Assembly (NCBI GenBank): GCA_965202745.1
Contig: CBDBCB010000015.1
Location: 142,836-206,835, forward strand
Length of the DNA: 64,000 nucleotides
Reading direction: 5' to 3'
DNA from: JACKII01 sp965202745
Lineage (GTDB): Bacteria; Pseudomonadota; Alphaproteobacteria; Bin95
The position numbers were made by a program, and so were the translations under genes. Below the pieces are notes generated by a model, which saw only the letters and a program-made list of their open reading frames with translations, did no database searches and had not been told where the DNA came from. Shown piece by piece: positions 38,339 to 47,847 of the stretch; position 1 is the stretch's first letter; every line of letters starts with the position of its first letter.

Positions 38339-38791
38339 ATGGTGCCCTTTTCTTTCGCCGCCCGCCCCTCCCACGCCGAACTGGAGGAAGGCACCACGCT
38401 CACGCCCAAGTTCGATCGCAACGGCCTGATCCCCTGCGTGACGACAGACCATGCGACCGGTGAAATCCTGATGTTCGCCTACATGAATGCCGAGGCCCTC
38501 AGCCAGACCATCAACCTGGGCGAAGCCGTGTATTTCAGCCGTTCCCGCCAGGAACTTTGGCACAAAGGCACCACCAGCGGCCACGTACAGAGAGTGGTGG
38601 AGATGCGCGTCGACTGCGACCAGGACTGCATCTGGCTGCGGGTGGATACCCAGGGCAAGGCAAGCTGCCACGTCGGCTACCGCTCCTGCTTCTACCGCAG
38701 CGTGCCGCTGGGCAGCGACGGCTCAGAGCTGACTTTTGCAGAAACGGAAAAGCTGTTCGACCCGAAGGAGGTTTATGGGAAGGGTGCTTGA
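38339..38791 (+). CDS. hisI: Phosphoribosyl-AMP cyclohydrolase
   Basis: A 150-residue enzyme of histidine synthesis that opens the adenine ring of PR-AMP. The family core GLIPCVTTDHATGEILMFAY, SRSRQELWHKGTTSGH, VDCDQDCIWLRV (Mg site) and the zinc cysteines in ASCHVGYRSCFYR are all present. An in-frame GTG 12 bases upstream is a less likely start. Confidence 0.96.
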   Translation: MVPFSFAARPSHAELEEGTTLTPKFDRNGLIPCVTTDHATGEILMFAYMNAEALSQTINLGEAVYFSRSRQELWHKGTTSGHVQRVVEMRVDCDQDCIWLRVDTQGKASCHVGYRSCFYRSVPLGSDGSELTFAETEKLFDPKEVYGKGA

Positions 38792-38813
38792 TCTAGCCTG
38801 CCCCTTCGCTAGT

Positions 38814-39870
38814 TGTTCCATCCCGGCTGATTAGATAGCTCCTCGTCGCTCTGCGTTTTTCATGGCACGCTGTGTTTTGACCGAGGCGCGGGATGGGAGA
38901 GCGACATGGTGATCAAGCTTCACAGTCAGGCGACGACGCCACCGAAGATCAGGGCGGCCATACAGGCCAGTGACGACCCTGCGTGGGTTCTTGCCGAGCG
39001 TCACGGGACCACGGAACAGACCGTATGGAAATGGTGCCAGCGTGCCAGCGTGGAGGATCGCAGCCACACGCCCCATCGCCTTCAGACGACGTTGACGCCA
39101 GCGCAGGAAGCTGTCGCCGTGGCCCTCCGCAAGACGCTTTTGGTCTCGCTGGATGATCTGCTGGCGGTGGTGCGCGAGTTCTTGAACCCGAAGGCCTCCC
39201 GCTCTGGCCTTGACCGCTGCTTGCGTCGGCATGGCGTGGGGCCCCTGCGCGCCCTGAAAGCAGTATCGCCCGGCCAAAGCACAGCGCCTTCAAAGCCTAT
39301 GAACCCGGTTCCATCCCCATCGACCTGAAATACCTGCCACCGATGGCAGAGAGAGCCGCCGCCGTTCCCTCTTCGTGGCCATCGACAGGGCAACGCGTTG
39401 GGTTGTTGTCAGGGTCTACAACAGCAAGACAGCGGCCAATGCCCGGCGCTTCCTGCGCGCCCTGGAGCGCGCCTGCCCGATGCGGATCCGCCCCATACTC
39501 CCGGATAATGGAAAAGAGTTCACGGATCGCCTCTTCGGTCTGCGCCAGCGCGCCGCAACAGGCGCGCATGAATGCGACACGCTGGGTGCCGCCCTCGATA
39601 TCGATCATCGCCTGACGCCGCCTAGGTCACCTCAGACCAACGGTATGGTCGAACGGTTCAATGGCCGCATCGAAGAGGTTCTGCAGAGCCATCCCTTCCG
39701 ATCCGGCGAGGTTCTGGAAGCCACGCTGCTTCGCTATGTCTGGCTTTACACCCAGCCGCTGCTGCAATCAGCCCTGGGCAGCAAGACGCCCTTGCAGGCA
39801 ATGAAGGGATGGCGCAAACTCAAACTAGAGCTGGTCAGGAAACAACCATATTACCTTCCAGGATGGGACA
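38814..39870 (+). mobile_element. IS481-like insertion sequence, copy 1
   Basis: A 1057-bp element nearly identical to copy 2. Its ends are TGTTCCATCCCGGCTGAT and, reversed, TGTCCCATCCTGGAAGGT, giving imperfect inverted repeats that start TGT. No target duplication is visible at these flanks. Compared with copy 2 one C is missing inside a run, so its transposase is frameshifted. Confidence 0.88.
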
Positions 39871-39983
39871 GGGAGCCGCCTTGCGGCTACTCAGGACAAA
39901 ATGAGGTATATTGTTACGTCATTCCGTTCTTGTTGCTCGGCGGTTCCTTGCTGACGCACTGTGGCCAGGCGGGCCCAGAATGA
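38906..39983 (+). pseudogene. IS481-family transposase, frameshifted (copy 1)
   Basis: The first frame encodes the helix-turn-helix half (MVIKLHSQATTPPKI...VWKWCQRASVEDRS) to about 39270. There, TCGCCCGGCC replaces TCGCCCCGGCC of copy 2 and the frame changes; the DDE core (AIDRATRWVVV, PDNGKEFTD, SPQTNGMVERFNGRIEE) is in the second frame. That frame has no stop before the right inverted repeat and runs into host DNA to 39983. Confidence 0.9.
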
Positions 39984-40077
39984 TCATTTTAAAGTCCGAA
40001 TATCCATCATATCCTTTGTAAATATGATGAAGATCTGAAGATAGATTTAGATCTTTTCTCAATAGTTTTGCATGCAA

Positions 40078-40335
40078 CTATTCAGATATTTTGACTGAAA
40101 CATAGCCGATATCCCACTCTTTTTTTCTATTGTTCAACCAATTCTTTATTTCACATACTCCATACACTGCAATTGCATTTGGATCATGAGGGTTATTGGG
40201 CTAATGCTCTATCTGAATACCGTATTGAAGACCCTTTTTCTCGGCTTTCTCAACATTCTTCGCAAATTCGGCTGCCGCGTCCTTTCGGTATTGGACGCCC
40301 ACGACCGAAAAGGTATTGGTCAGGCGCTCCGCCAT
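40078..40335 (-). pseudogene. Small HIRAN-domain protein with an in-frame TAG
   Basis: ATG 40335 (GGAGAGG 8 bases upstream) begins LTNTFSVVGVQYRKDAAAEF...GIQIEH; a TAG (40201-40203) follows, and the same frame continues PNNPHDPNAIAVYG and ends DIGYVSVKISE. Together this is one ~85-residue HIRAN domain, whose hallmark is NP-x-DPNAIAV followed by GYV. HIRAN domains bind DNA ends or damaged DNA and usually belong to helicases; free-standing ones are known. The TAG takes the place of a usual Glu/Gln. The 3' half is AT-rich. Confidence 0.78.
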
Positions 40336-40406
40336 TGCTTCCTCTCCACCGATTTCGGCTATACTAGGGGCTAACAAGCCTTTGCACGCCAAGGAAACCG
40401 CCCGCC

Positions 40407-41246
40407 ATGCCCACCCCCACCTGGAACCTCTACGCCTTCTGCTATGGCCGGCATGAAAACCGGATGATGAGCGACACGTTTATCGGCGGCAATCCGAACG
40501 AGCTGTGCCGGGGCCTCGACTATTACATGTGGGCGATTGTCGGCAATGGGCGTTGCATCGTGGTCGATACCGACTTTACAAAGGAAGAAGTCGAAGGCCT
40601 GAACCGCACCTGGCTGGCCGACCCCATCGACCTGCTGGGCAAGGTTGGCATTGACGCGGCGGAGGTGGACGAAGTCATTCTGACCCACGCGCATTTCGAT
40701 CACGTGGGCAACCTGCACCACTTCCCGAAGGCCAAGTTCACCATCCAGGATATAGAGATGGAATCCATCACCGGCCGCGACATGACCCACCCCTTCTTCC
40801 GCCACGCCTATCACCAGGAAGACGTGGAAGCGCTGGTCGGCCTGCTCTACGACAACCGCCTGAAATTCATCCGCGGCGACGGTTCCTATGCGCCCGGCAT
40901 CGATTATCACCTGATCGGCGGCCACTCCCGCGGGCAGATGGCGCTGACGGCCAACACGGAGCGCGGGCCGGTGTTCCTGGCCAGTGACGCCATTCATCTG
41001 TTCCAGGAGGTGGACGACGAACTGCCCTTCATCGTCTTCTACGACATGGCGGAGATGCTGGAAGGCTACCGCACCTGCGCCCGGCTGGCTGGCGAGCGCG
41101 CATTTCTGGTGCCGGGCCACGATCCCATTGTGACCGACATCTACCCCGCCGTCCGTCCCGATCTGGAAGGGCTGGTGCTGGACCTGGGAAAAGCGCCGAA
41201 AGTCTTAAACAGGGCCATCAAGGCCCCGCAGGCCCCTACCGGATAA
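40407..41246 (+). CDS. MBL-fold metallo-hydrolase, N-acyl-homoserine-lactonase-like
   Basis: A 279-residue zinc hydrolase. It has the metallo-beta-lactamase motif ILTHAHFDHVGNLHHF, the further ligands GGHSRGQMAL, LASDAIHLF and VPGHDP, and a typical opening for the AHL-lactonase-like subgroup (LYAFCYGRHENRM). The real substrate could be a lactone or another ester; quorum quenching is only one option. Its 3' end overlaps the converging gene by 11 bases. Confidence 0.88.
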   Translation: MPTPTWNLYAFCYGRHENRMMSDTFIGGNPNELCRGLDYYMWAIVGNGRCIVVDTDFTKEEVEGLNRTWLADPIDLLGKVGIDAAEVDEVILTHAHFDHVGNLHHFPKAKFTIQDIEMESITGRDMTHPFFRHAYHQEDVEALVGLLYDNRLKFIRGDGSYAPGIDYHLIGGHSRGQMALTANTERGPVFLASDAIHLFQEVDDELPFIVFYDMAEMLEGYRTCARLAGERAFLVPGHDPIVTDIYPAVRPDLEGLVLDLGKAPKVLNRAIKAPQAPTG

Positions 41247-41643
41247 AGGCGATGTCGCCCTTGGCCGACAGGGTAACAATTCCCAGGCAATCGACGGCTG
41301 CACCGCCGGTGGCCGTGCACTCTGTCACGTCGTTCAACAGCACTTCGCCGACATTGCCACATTCCATGTCCGGCATCTGGAACACGTGCAGCGAGGTCTT
41401 GTTGGCGCGCAGCGGGCCTAGTTCCACCAGCGAGCGGTCATTGATGACGCCGGCCCGGTCGAAGAAGGCCAAATCCACTTTGAACACATCGAAGCCATTA
41501 GGCATTTGATTGCTGACACGCAGATAAACTTCGCAGCTATCGTTGCGCAGACTGATACTGTTCAGCTCGATATTCAGTTTCTCGTCAGCCGCGTAGGCCG
41601 TGCCGGTGAACAGCACGGCAATCAAAGTCAGAATTCGCAACAC
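41236..41643 (-). CDS. Small secreted protein of unknown function
   Basis: A 135-residue protein with a signal peptide (LTLIAVLFTGTAYA) and a mature domain rich in beta strands (LNIELNSISLRNDSCEVYLR, with conserved-looking cysteines in DSCEV, MECGN, TECTA and VDCLG). I recognise it as a conserved alphaproteobacterial periplasmic protein without a known role. It converges on the metallo-hydrolase gene with an 11-base overlap. Confidence 0.75.
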   Translation of the reverse strand: MLRILTLIAVLFTGTAYAADEKLNIELNSISLRNDSCEVYLRVSNQMPNGFDVFKVDLAFFDRAGVINDRSLVELGPLRANKTSLHVFQMPDMECGNVGEVLLNDVTECTATGGAAVDCLGIVTLSAKGDIAFIR

Positions 41644-41910
41644 GCCAGTTTCTCCAAACCAATCAAACGCTCAGGATTTCCCGGGACAGCATAAGCATAA
41701 ATTGCGATAGCGTGAACCACATACATTCGTCCAGTCTGATTGCCTGACGCCTGCCTTGCCATCCAACCTCTTTGCTTTCCGCCGCGGGAATGGCAATCGT
41801 AAAGCCAACGCGATAAAGGACAGGGTGGCAGAGAGCCGGGTGATAATCTGGTCACTGCCAATGCCCGCCACTGAAACAGTGTTCGACACCGCAACAGGGA
41901 ACCCGAGCCC

Positions 41911-42762
41911 ATGCCCGCCATGACCTGGCCCAACAATGCCAAACTGGCCTTATCCATCGTCGTCAACGTGGAGGAAGGGGCAGAGGCCCGCATTGACGAA
42001 GGAGACAAGCGGCCGGAACCCGTTGACGAGCTTGGCATTTCCATGAAAGCGCCGATCCGCAACTACGGCAACGAGAGCAACTACGCCTACGGCATCAAGG
42101 CTGGCGCGCGCCGCATCATGCGCCTGCTGAATGAGTATGGCATCCGCTCCACCTTCACCGCCGCCGCCCAGGCGCTGGAGCGCGCACCGGACCTGACAGC
42201 CGAAATCGTTGCCCAGGGCCACGAGGTCTGCTCGCACGGACACAAGTGGATACACCAGTTCAGCATGAACGAGCAAAACGAGCGCGAATTCATCCGCCGC
42301 GCGGTCGAGTCGATTGAGCGAACCACGGGCGAGCGCCCCTATGGCTGGCTCTCGCGCTACCTGCTGACGCCGAACACGCGCCGTCTGCTGATCGAAGAGG
42401 GTTTCACCTATCACATGGACGATTATTCCGACGACTTGCCTTTCTGGAACGATCCAGAGAAGCGCGATATCGTCATCATGCCCTACGCGCTCGACAGCAA
42501 TGACATGAAAATGTGGACCGATCCGGCCATGACGCCTGCAAACTGGCTGGAATACGCCATCGACACGTTCGACTGGCTCTATGCGGAAGGTGAAGCAGGC
42601 GAGCCCAAAATGATGAGCTTCGGCGTGCATCTGCGCATCGTTGGACGCCCCGGCCGCATCGGCTATTTCGAGAAATTCCTCGCCCACGTCACCAGCAAAC
42701 CGGACGTCTGGATCACCACCCGCAAGGAAATTTCCGACCACTACCGCGCGCAATCGGCCTGA
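41911..42762 (+). CDS. Polysaccharide deacetylase-family protein (PuuE allantoinase-like)
   Basis: A 283-residue NodB-fold enzyme. The first motif is altered (LSIVVNVEEGAE instead of TFDD), and the histidine motif is EVCSHGHKWIHQF. Such features, with the opening MTWPNNAKLALSIVVN and the ending ISDHYRAQ, are typical of the PuuE-type amidohydrolases for allantoin and similar amides instead of true chitin deacetylases. It precedes a possible operon of MmgE/PrpD and CoA-ligase genes, but a repeat separates them. Confidence 0.88.
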   Translation: MPAMTWPNNAKLALSIVVNVEEGAEARIDEGDKRPEPVDELGISMKAPIRNYGNESNYAYGIKAGARRIMRLLNEYGIRSTFTAAAQALERAPDLTAEIVAQGHEVCSHGHKWIHQFSMNEQNEREFIRRAVESIERTTGERPYGWLSRYLLTPNTRRLLIEEGFTYHMDDYSDDLPFWNDPEKRDIVIMPYALDSNDMKMWTDPAMTPANWLEYAIDTFDWLYAEGEAGEPKMMSFGVHLRIVGRPGRIGYFEKFLAHVTSKPDVWITTRKEISDHYRAQSA

Positions 42763-42781
42763 GTCTCCCTCCCTCCAATCT

Positions 42782-42881
42782 CATCCTGAGTAGTGTCGCA
42801 GGCTCGTATCGAAAGCGTGGATTTGTTTGTTTAGCCCCTTTGACACGCCTGCTTCGCAGCCTACTCATGATGAGATAGGGT
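42782..42881. repeat. Decayed REP-like palindrome
   Basis: CATCCTGAGTAG-TGTCGCAGGCTCG ... CGCCTGCTTCGCAGCCTACTCATGATGAG: imperfect inverted halves in the gap before the MmgE/PrpD gene, similar in core to the repeats at 37025 and 23722. Confidence 0.55.
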
Positions 42882-42932
42882 TTTGAGAAAGCCTCCGGCA
42901 ACCAAACTCTGAAACACCAAAGGAAACTGCCC

Positions 42933-44306
42933 ATGGACGGCATTACCCGCTTCGCCGCCCACGCGGCCGACACTCCGTTCGAGGCCATCCCGCTCGCCGC
43001 AGTCGAAGCAACCAAGACCTACCTGCTGGATAGCATCGGCGTCGGCATGGTCGGCTCCATCGCCCCCTACGCTGCGGAACTCACCGCTCTCAATGCGGGC
43101 ACGGCTCCCAGCGGCACCTCCCGCGTGCTGGCGCAAGGCTCAGGCAGACTGCCCACAGCCGGCGCGGCCTTCTGCAATGCCTACCAGATTCACAATTCAG
43201 AGTTTGATTGCGTCCATGAAGGCGCCGTCGTCCACCCCATGGCGGTGATGCTGGGCGCTATCCTCTCCCACTTGGACCGCACAGGCGGCCAGGCTTCCGG
43301 CAAGGAGCTTCTCGCCTGCATCGCAACTGCCATCGACATGGCCGCCGGCATCGGCGTTGCCAGCAAGGCCCCGCTGAAATTCTTCCGCCCCGCAACCGCA
43401 GGCTGCTTTGGCACCACATTGGCGGTCGGGCGGCTGATGGGCTTCGACGCGGGCCAGTTGGTGGATGCCTGCGGCACCGCTTACAGCCAGATGGGCGGCA
43501 CCATGCAGGCCCATACGGAGGGCTCTCCCCTGCTGGCGATGCAGGTCGGTTTTAACTCCCGCAACGCGATCATCGCCTGCGATATGACGGCGGCAGGCAT
43601 TGCCGGACCGCAAAACGTACTGGAAGGCCCCTTCGGCTATTTCAACCTGTTCGAGGGCGAATACGACCTTGCTCCCGTGCTGGGCAGCCTCGGCCAGACC
43701 TGGCGGATTACGGAGGTCGCGCACAAGCCCTACCCCTCCGGCCGGGCAACGCATGGCATGGTGGATGCCCTGCTGCAATTGCAGGCAAAACATGGCTTCA
43801 CGGCGGAGCAGGTCGCCAATATCCAAATCGAGGTGCCATCTCTCACTCACCGCCTGATCGCCCGCCCGGTAAAGCAAGGCATGGCCGTTGGCTATGCCCG
43901 GCTCTGCGGTCAGTACGCCTGTGCCAGTGCCTTGATTTCGCAAAGCCTCGGCATTGCCGATTATTCGGGGGAAGCCATCATCGATCCCGAGCGTCTGGCC
44001 CTGGCTGCCAAGGTCAGCATCACAACAGACAGCAACCCGGATCCTAACGCCCTGTCCCCCATCACGGTAACAATATGCCTGAGCGATGGCACCGAACATG
44101 CCCGCACGCTCAACACCATTTACGGCAACCCGGCCAACCCGATGACACGCAATGCGCACCTCGCCAAGTTCCGCACCAATGCAAAGGCCGCCGCCAAACC
44201 GCTGACCGATGCGGGCATTGAAGCCATCATCGCGATGGTGGACACTCTGGAAGAACAGGCAACGGTCGCGCCCTTGCTCGACCTCATCCATGGAGGCCAG
44301 CCATGA
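42933..44306 (+). CDS. MmgE/PrpD-family protein
   Basis: A 457-residue enzyme related to 2-methylcitrate dehydratase and cis-aconitate decarboxylase. Family blocks include TKTYLLDSIGVGMVG, NAYQIHNSEFDCVHEGAVVHP (active-site Asp/His), AFCNA and KPYPSGRATHGMVDALLQL. Not all members are methylcitrate dehydratases; with the CoA ligase that overlaps it by 4 bases (ATGA), it may take part in degradation of an unusual carboxylic acid. Confidence 0.9.
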   Translation: MDGITRFAAHAADTPFEAIPLAAVEATKTYLLDSIGVGMVGSIAPYAAELTALNAGTAPSGTSRVLAQGSGRLPTAGAAFCNAYQIHNSEFDCVHEGAVVHPMAVMLGAILSHLDRTGGQASGKELLACIATAIDMAAGIGVASKAPLKFFRPATAGCFGTTLAVGRLMGFDAGQLVDACGTAYSQMGGTMQAHTEGSPLLAMQVGFNSRNAIIACDMTAAGIAGPQNVLEGPFGYFNLFEGEYDLAPVLGSLGQTWRITEVAHKPYPSGRATHGMVDALLQLQAKHGFTAEQVANIQIEVPSLTHRLIARPVKQGMAVGYARLCGQYACASALISQSLGIADYSGEAIIDPERLALAAKVSITTDSNPDPNALSPITVTICLSDGTEHARTLNTIYGNPANPMTRNAHLAKFRTNAKAAAKPLTDAGIEAIIAMVDTLEEQATVAPLLDLIHGGQP

Positions 44307-45685
44307 ACCCGGAAGACGTAGAATTACCTTCTTACTGGGCCGGTTTCGATCCGCGCGACGCGCTGGCAGCCTATCCGATTGGCCAGGCCTTTCTGGATGG
44401 CCCTGCTCAATGGTCCACCGACGAGCTTCGCGCCAACCAGGAACGCCGCTTTCAGCGCGTGATCGCCCGCGCCTGGGCCGTGCCGTTCTACCAGCGCCGA
44501 TGGGAAGCTGCCGGGCTGGAACCCATGGACATCCAGACCCTGGATGACCTGACCAAAATTCCCAAATTCTCCAAGGGCGACCTGATGGCCTCGATCGAGG
44601 CGCACCCGCCCTGGGGCGACTATCACGGCCTGGATCACAACTTCTCGCACAGCATCTTTCAAACCACCAGCGGCACCACCGGCCTGCCGCAAAGCCTGTT
44701 CTTCGGTCCCAAGGATCGGGAGATGCAGAACCTGCTGCTCGCCCGCGCCTACCTGCTGCAAGGCATGACCGGCCAGGACGTGGTTCACTCGGTCTATGGG
44801 TTCAGCATGGTCAATGGCGGCCACTATGTGCGGGAGGCCGTGACGCACTTCACCGACGCCCTGTTCCTGCCGGCCGGCACCGGGCGCGACATGCCCTCTA
44901 CCCAGCAAGTTCAATTAATGCAGCGCTTCGGCGCGACGGTAATTGTGGGTTTTGCCGACTACATCAAGCGGCTGGCCGAAGTGGCGAAGGAAATGGGCCT
45001 CGACCCGGCTGAGGACTTGAAGGTCCGCATGATCACCGGCCATCTGGGCTTGGAAGACTGGGACGCGCTGTCGGCCATGTGGGGCGGGGCTGACTCCTTC
45101 GACTGGTACGGCGTCGGCGATACTGGCGTGATTGCAGCAGAGGGCCCGAGCCATGACGGCCTGCACCTGTGGGAGGATGCGCACCTGGTCGAAGCGCTCG
45201 ACCCGGAAACCGGCGAGCAGGTCCCGGACGGCACGCCTGGCAATCTCTGCACCACCGTGCTGTTCAAGGACGGTGTCTATCCGGTCATCCGTTTCGACAC
45301 CAACGACCTGACCACCCTGCTGCCGCCTGCGGGCGGGATCAATTTCCGGCGGATGGCGGGCTTCCAGGGCCGCAGCGATAACATGGTGAAGCTGCGCGGC
45401 ATCAACGTCTATCCGACTGCCATCGGCGCGCACCTGGAAGAAATCACAGAGGCCACCGGCGAATATGTCTGCCGCTGGACGCGTGACGGCGTGCGCGAAG
45501 AACTGACCGTGCTCGTAGAGGTCCAACAGCAATCCCCCGCCATGGCCGAGCGCCTGCGCGCCTTCCTGCGGGAGAAACTGGGTGTCGAAGTCGGCGTGGA
45601 AATGACCACCCCAGGCGGCACAGCGCCCCTCACCCAGATCGAGAACCGCCAAAAACCCATCCGTCTTATCGACGAGCGGACTTAG
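44303..45685 (+). CDS. Phenylacetate-CoA ligase-family adenylate-forming enzyme
   Basis: A 460-residue ligase of the PaaK type. The ATP motif is FQTTSGTTGLPQSLFFG; further blocks are DWYGVGDTGVIAAEGP, FDTNDLTTLLPP and the C-terminal lid beginning GRSDNMVKLRGINVYPTAIG. It activates an aryl or short acid to its CoA thioester. Coupled to the MmgE/PrpD gene by a 4-base overlap. The specific acid is unknown. Confidence 0.9.
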   Translation: MNPEDVELPSYWAGFDPRDALAAYPIGQAFLDGPAQWSTDELRANQERRFQRVIARAWAVPFYQRRWEAAGLEPMDIQTLDDLTKIPKFSKGDLMASIEAHPPWGDYHGLDHNFSHSIFQTTSGTTGLPQSLFFGPKDREMQNLLLARAYLLQGMTGQDVVHSVYGFSMVNGGHYVREAVTHFTDALFLPAGTGRDMPSTQQVQLMQRFGATVIVGFADYIKRLAEVAKEMGLDPAEDLKVRMITGHLGLEDWDALSAMWGGADSFDWYGVGDTGVIAAEGPSHDGLHLWEDAHLVEALDPETGEQVPDGTPGNLCTTVLFKDGVYPVIRFDTNDLTTLLPPAGGINFRRMAGFQGRSDNMVKLRGINVYPTAIGAHLEEITEATGEYVCRWTRDGVREELTVLVEVQQQSPAMAERLRAFLREKLGVEVGVEMTTPGGTAPLTQIENRQKPIRLIDERT

Positions 45686-45931
45686 CCGCGCCCGGCCAGC
45701 ATGCCAGCCGGTCAGCGCATTCGCGTAAAATACCGGTTTAAACCGATACAAACGGAGAGCAATGCCTGGGAACTGTTACAGAACTGGAATTCTCTCAAGG
45801 CACTGCTGCCGTTCGCCTAACTATTGTTGTGGTTTCCAGGTAAGTGTTCTGCAAGGTTGCATGCTCAGCATAGATGCGTGCGCACATAACCACCTTCTGG
45901 ATGCTGCGTCGTAAGGAATTCATACACAGAG

Positions 45932-46719
45932 AAGTTCACACTCGCCGCCGGTGCGGCAGCACTAGTTGCAACGCCGGTCGCTGCAGATGCCGCATTGGTC
46001 ACCAACAAAAGAGCTCGCCGCTTTCGGTGAGTTTCCTCGCAGGGCCGGCGAGTGTTGGATTTGTTGACCAGGCAGTGTGGGATGTGGACGGCCAGAACGG
46101 CGCGGACTTTGCGTTGCTTGGTCTTAACTATTTCGGCGTCGGCAGCACCACTGCCAGCGGAAAATTCGTGGACACCCGCACCGGTTTCAATCTGTTTGTC
46201 AACGGCAGTTTTACGGCGTCGGGTGCCTCAGCGCCCCTAAACGGTGTTGGTTTCGTCACAACCAGCGCGCCGTTGCCCTTATTAAACCAGGCCTTACGTC
46301 CGCTCTCTTCCGGTGCGCAGGTCGGCGGAACGCTTGCCACCTATTCGCCAAACAGCAATCTCGGTGTCGGCGCTTTTGGCCAGGTTCTCCGGTTGTTTTC
46401 GTCAGTTTCCGGCGCACTCACCAATCAGAGCAGCAGCCCATCCTCCTATGGCTTCGGTCCAGGTGCGCCTGGCACGTTCAATATCGGTTTCTCGTTCCTT
46501 TCTGCGGGCGACACTCACTTTGGCTGGGCCAGTGTCACGATCACTGCTGGCCCCGACTAGACGATGACCGTCAACGAATGGACCTATGACGACCAAGTCG
46601 ACACGGACGTCACCGTCGGCGTCACCGCAGCCGCAGTGCCGACCACCGTCGTTCCGGCCCTGGCGCTGCTGGGCCTGGGCACCGCCGGTATGCGCACGCT
46701 GCGCAAGCGGCAGCGTAGG
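45932..46719 (+). pseudogene. PEP-CTERM-like secreted protein: frameshift, in-frame TAG and IS insertion
   Basis: The signal peptide (KFTLAAGAAALVATPVAADAA) is in one frame from 45932 without an evident start codon; the mature part continues in another frame (SVGFVDQAVWDVDGQNGADF to FGWASVTITAGPD). An in-frame TAG (46558-46560) is followed by TMTVNEWTYDDQVDTDVTVG and the sorting tail VPTTVVPALALLGLG-TAGMRTLRKRQRR. The IS481-like copy 2 begins directly after these basic residues, where the gene would have ended. At least three lesions mark this as dead. Confidence 0.75.
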
Positions 46720-47686
46720 TGTCCCATCCAGGAAGGTAATATGGCTGTTTCCTGACCAGCTCTGGTTTGAGTTTTCGCCATCCCTTCATTGCCTGCAAGG
46801 GCGTCTTGCTGCCCAGGGCTGATTGCGGCAGCGGCTGGGTGTAAAGCCAGACATAGCGAAGCAGCGTGGCTTCCAGAACCTCGCCGGATCGGAAGGGATG
46901 GCTCCGCAGAACCTCTTCGATGCGGCCATTGAACCGTTCGACCATACCGTTGGTCTGAGGTGACCTAGGCGGCGTCAGGCGATGATCGATATCGAGGGCG
47001 GTGCCCAGCGTGTCGCATTCATGCGCGCCTGTTGCGGCGCGCTGGCGCAGACCGAAGAGGCGATCCGTGAACTCTTTTCCATTATCCGGGAGTATGGGGC
47101 GGATCCGCATCGGGCAGGCGCGCTCCAGGGCGCGCAGGAAGCGCCGGGCATTGGCCGCTGTCTTGCTGTTGTAGACCCTGACAACAACCCAACGCGTTGC
47201 CCTGTCGATGACCACGAAGAGGGAACGGCGGCGGCTCTCATCTGTCATCGGTGGCAGGTATTTCAGGTCGATGGGGATGGAACCGGGTTCATAGGCTTTG
47301 AAGGCGCTGTGCTTTGGCCGGGGCGATGCTGCTTTCAGGGCGCGCAGGCCCCCCACGCCATGCCGACGCAAGCAGCGGTCAAGGCCAGAGCGGGAGGCCT
47401 TCGGGTTCAAGAACTCGCGCACCACCGCCAGCAGATCATCCAGCGAGACCAAAAGCGTCTTGCGGAGGGCCACCGCGACAGCTTCCTGCGCTGGCGTCAA
47501 CGTCGTCTGAAGGCGATGGGGCGTGTGGCTGCGATCCTCCACGCTGGCACGCTGGTGCCATTTCCATACGGTCTGTTCCGTGGTCCCGTGACGCTCGGCA
47601 AGAACCCACGCAGGGTCGTCACTGGCCTGTATGGCCGCCCTGATCTTCGGTGGCGTCGTCGCCTGACTGTGAAGCTTGATCACCAT
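46622..47686 (-). CDS. IS481-family transposase (copy 2)
   Basis: A complete DDE transposase of about 320 residues inside the element. It has an N-terminal helix-turn-helix (VLAERHGTTEQTVWKWHQ) and the catalytic Asp, Asp, Glu in VVIDRATRWVVV, LPDNGKEFTD and SPQTNGMVERFNGRIEE. There is no stop in the element: the frame goes through the right inverted repeat (YYLPGWD) and adds ~30 residues of antisense host sequence before stopping at 46622. Probably still able to transpose both copies. Confidence 0.92.
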   Translation of the reverse strand: MVIKLHSQATTPPKIRAAIQASDDPAWVLAERHGTTEQTVWKWHQRASVEDRSHTPHRLQTTLTPAQEAVAVALRKTLLVSLDDLLAVVREFLNPKASRSGLDRCLRRHGVGGLRALKAASPRPKHSAFKAYEPGSIPIDLKYLPPMTDESRRRSLFVVIDRATRWVVVRVYNSKTAANARRFLRALERACPMRIRPILPDNGKEFTDRLFGLRQRAATGAHECDTLGTALDIDHRLTPPRSPQTNGMVERFNGRIEEVLRSHPFRSGEVLEATLLRYVWLYTQPLPQSALGSKTPLQAMKGWRKLKPELVRKQPYYLPGWDTYAAACAACAYRRCPGPAAPGPERRWSALRLR

Positions 47687-47777
47687 GTCGCTCTCCCATC
47701 CCGCGCCTCGGTCAAAACACAGCGTGCCATGAAAAACGCAGAGCGACGAGGGCTATCCGATTAGCCGGGATGGAACA
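46720..47777 (-). mobile_element. IS481-like insertion sequence, copy 2
   Basis: A 1058-bp element in the opposite direction to copy 1. Its ends are TGTCCCATCCAGGAAGGT (at 46720) and, reversed, TGTTCCATCCCGGCTAAT (at 47777); the ends may extend by one base to GTGT...ACAC. Flanking bases GTAG and TTAG could be an imperfect 4-base target duplication. The insertion lies at the 3' tip of the PEP-CTERM-like gene. Confidence 0.9.
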
Positions 47778-47807
47778 CTTAGTCCGTTAAACGCCCAATC
47801 GAACAGC

Positions 47808-47847
47808 AAAACGCCCGGCAGAGCTAGAAGTCCTGCCGGGCGTTTTT
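47808..47847. terminator. Strong bidirectional intrinsic terminator
   Basis: ACGCCCGGCAG and CTGCCGGGCGT form a perfect 11-bp stem with an 11-base loop, flanked by AAAA on one side and TTTTT on the other. It lies between the IS element and the glutaminase gene. Confidence 0.92.

Noticed and set aside
38814..47777. Calling the whole IS-flanked segment a composite transposon
   Set aside because: No outer target duplication can be found and the genes inside look like ordinary chromosomal metabolic genes; kept only as a hypothesis.
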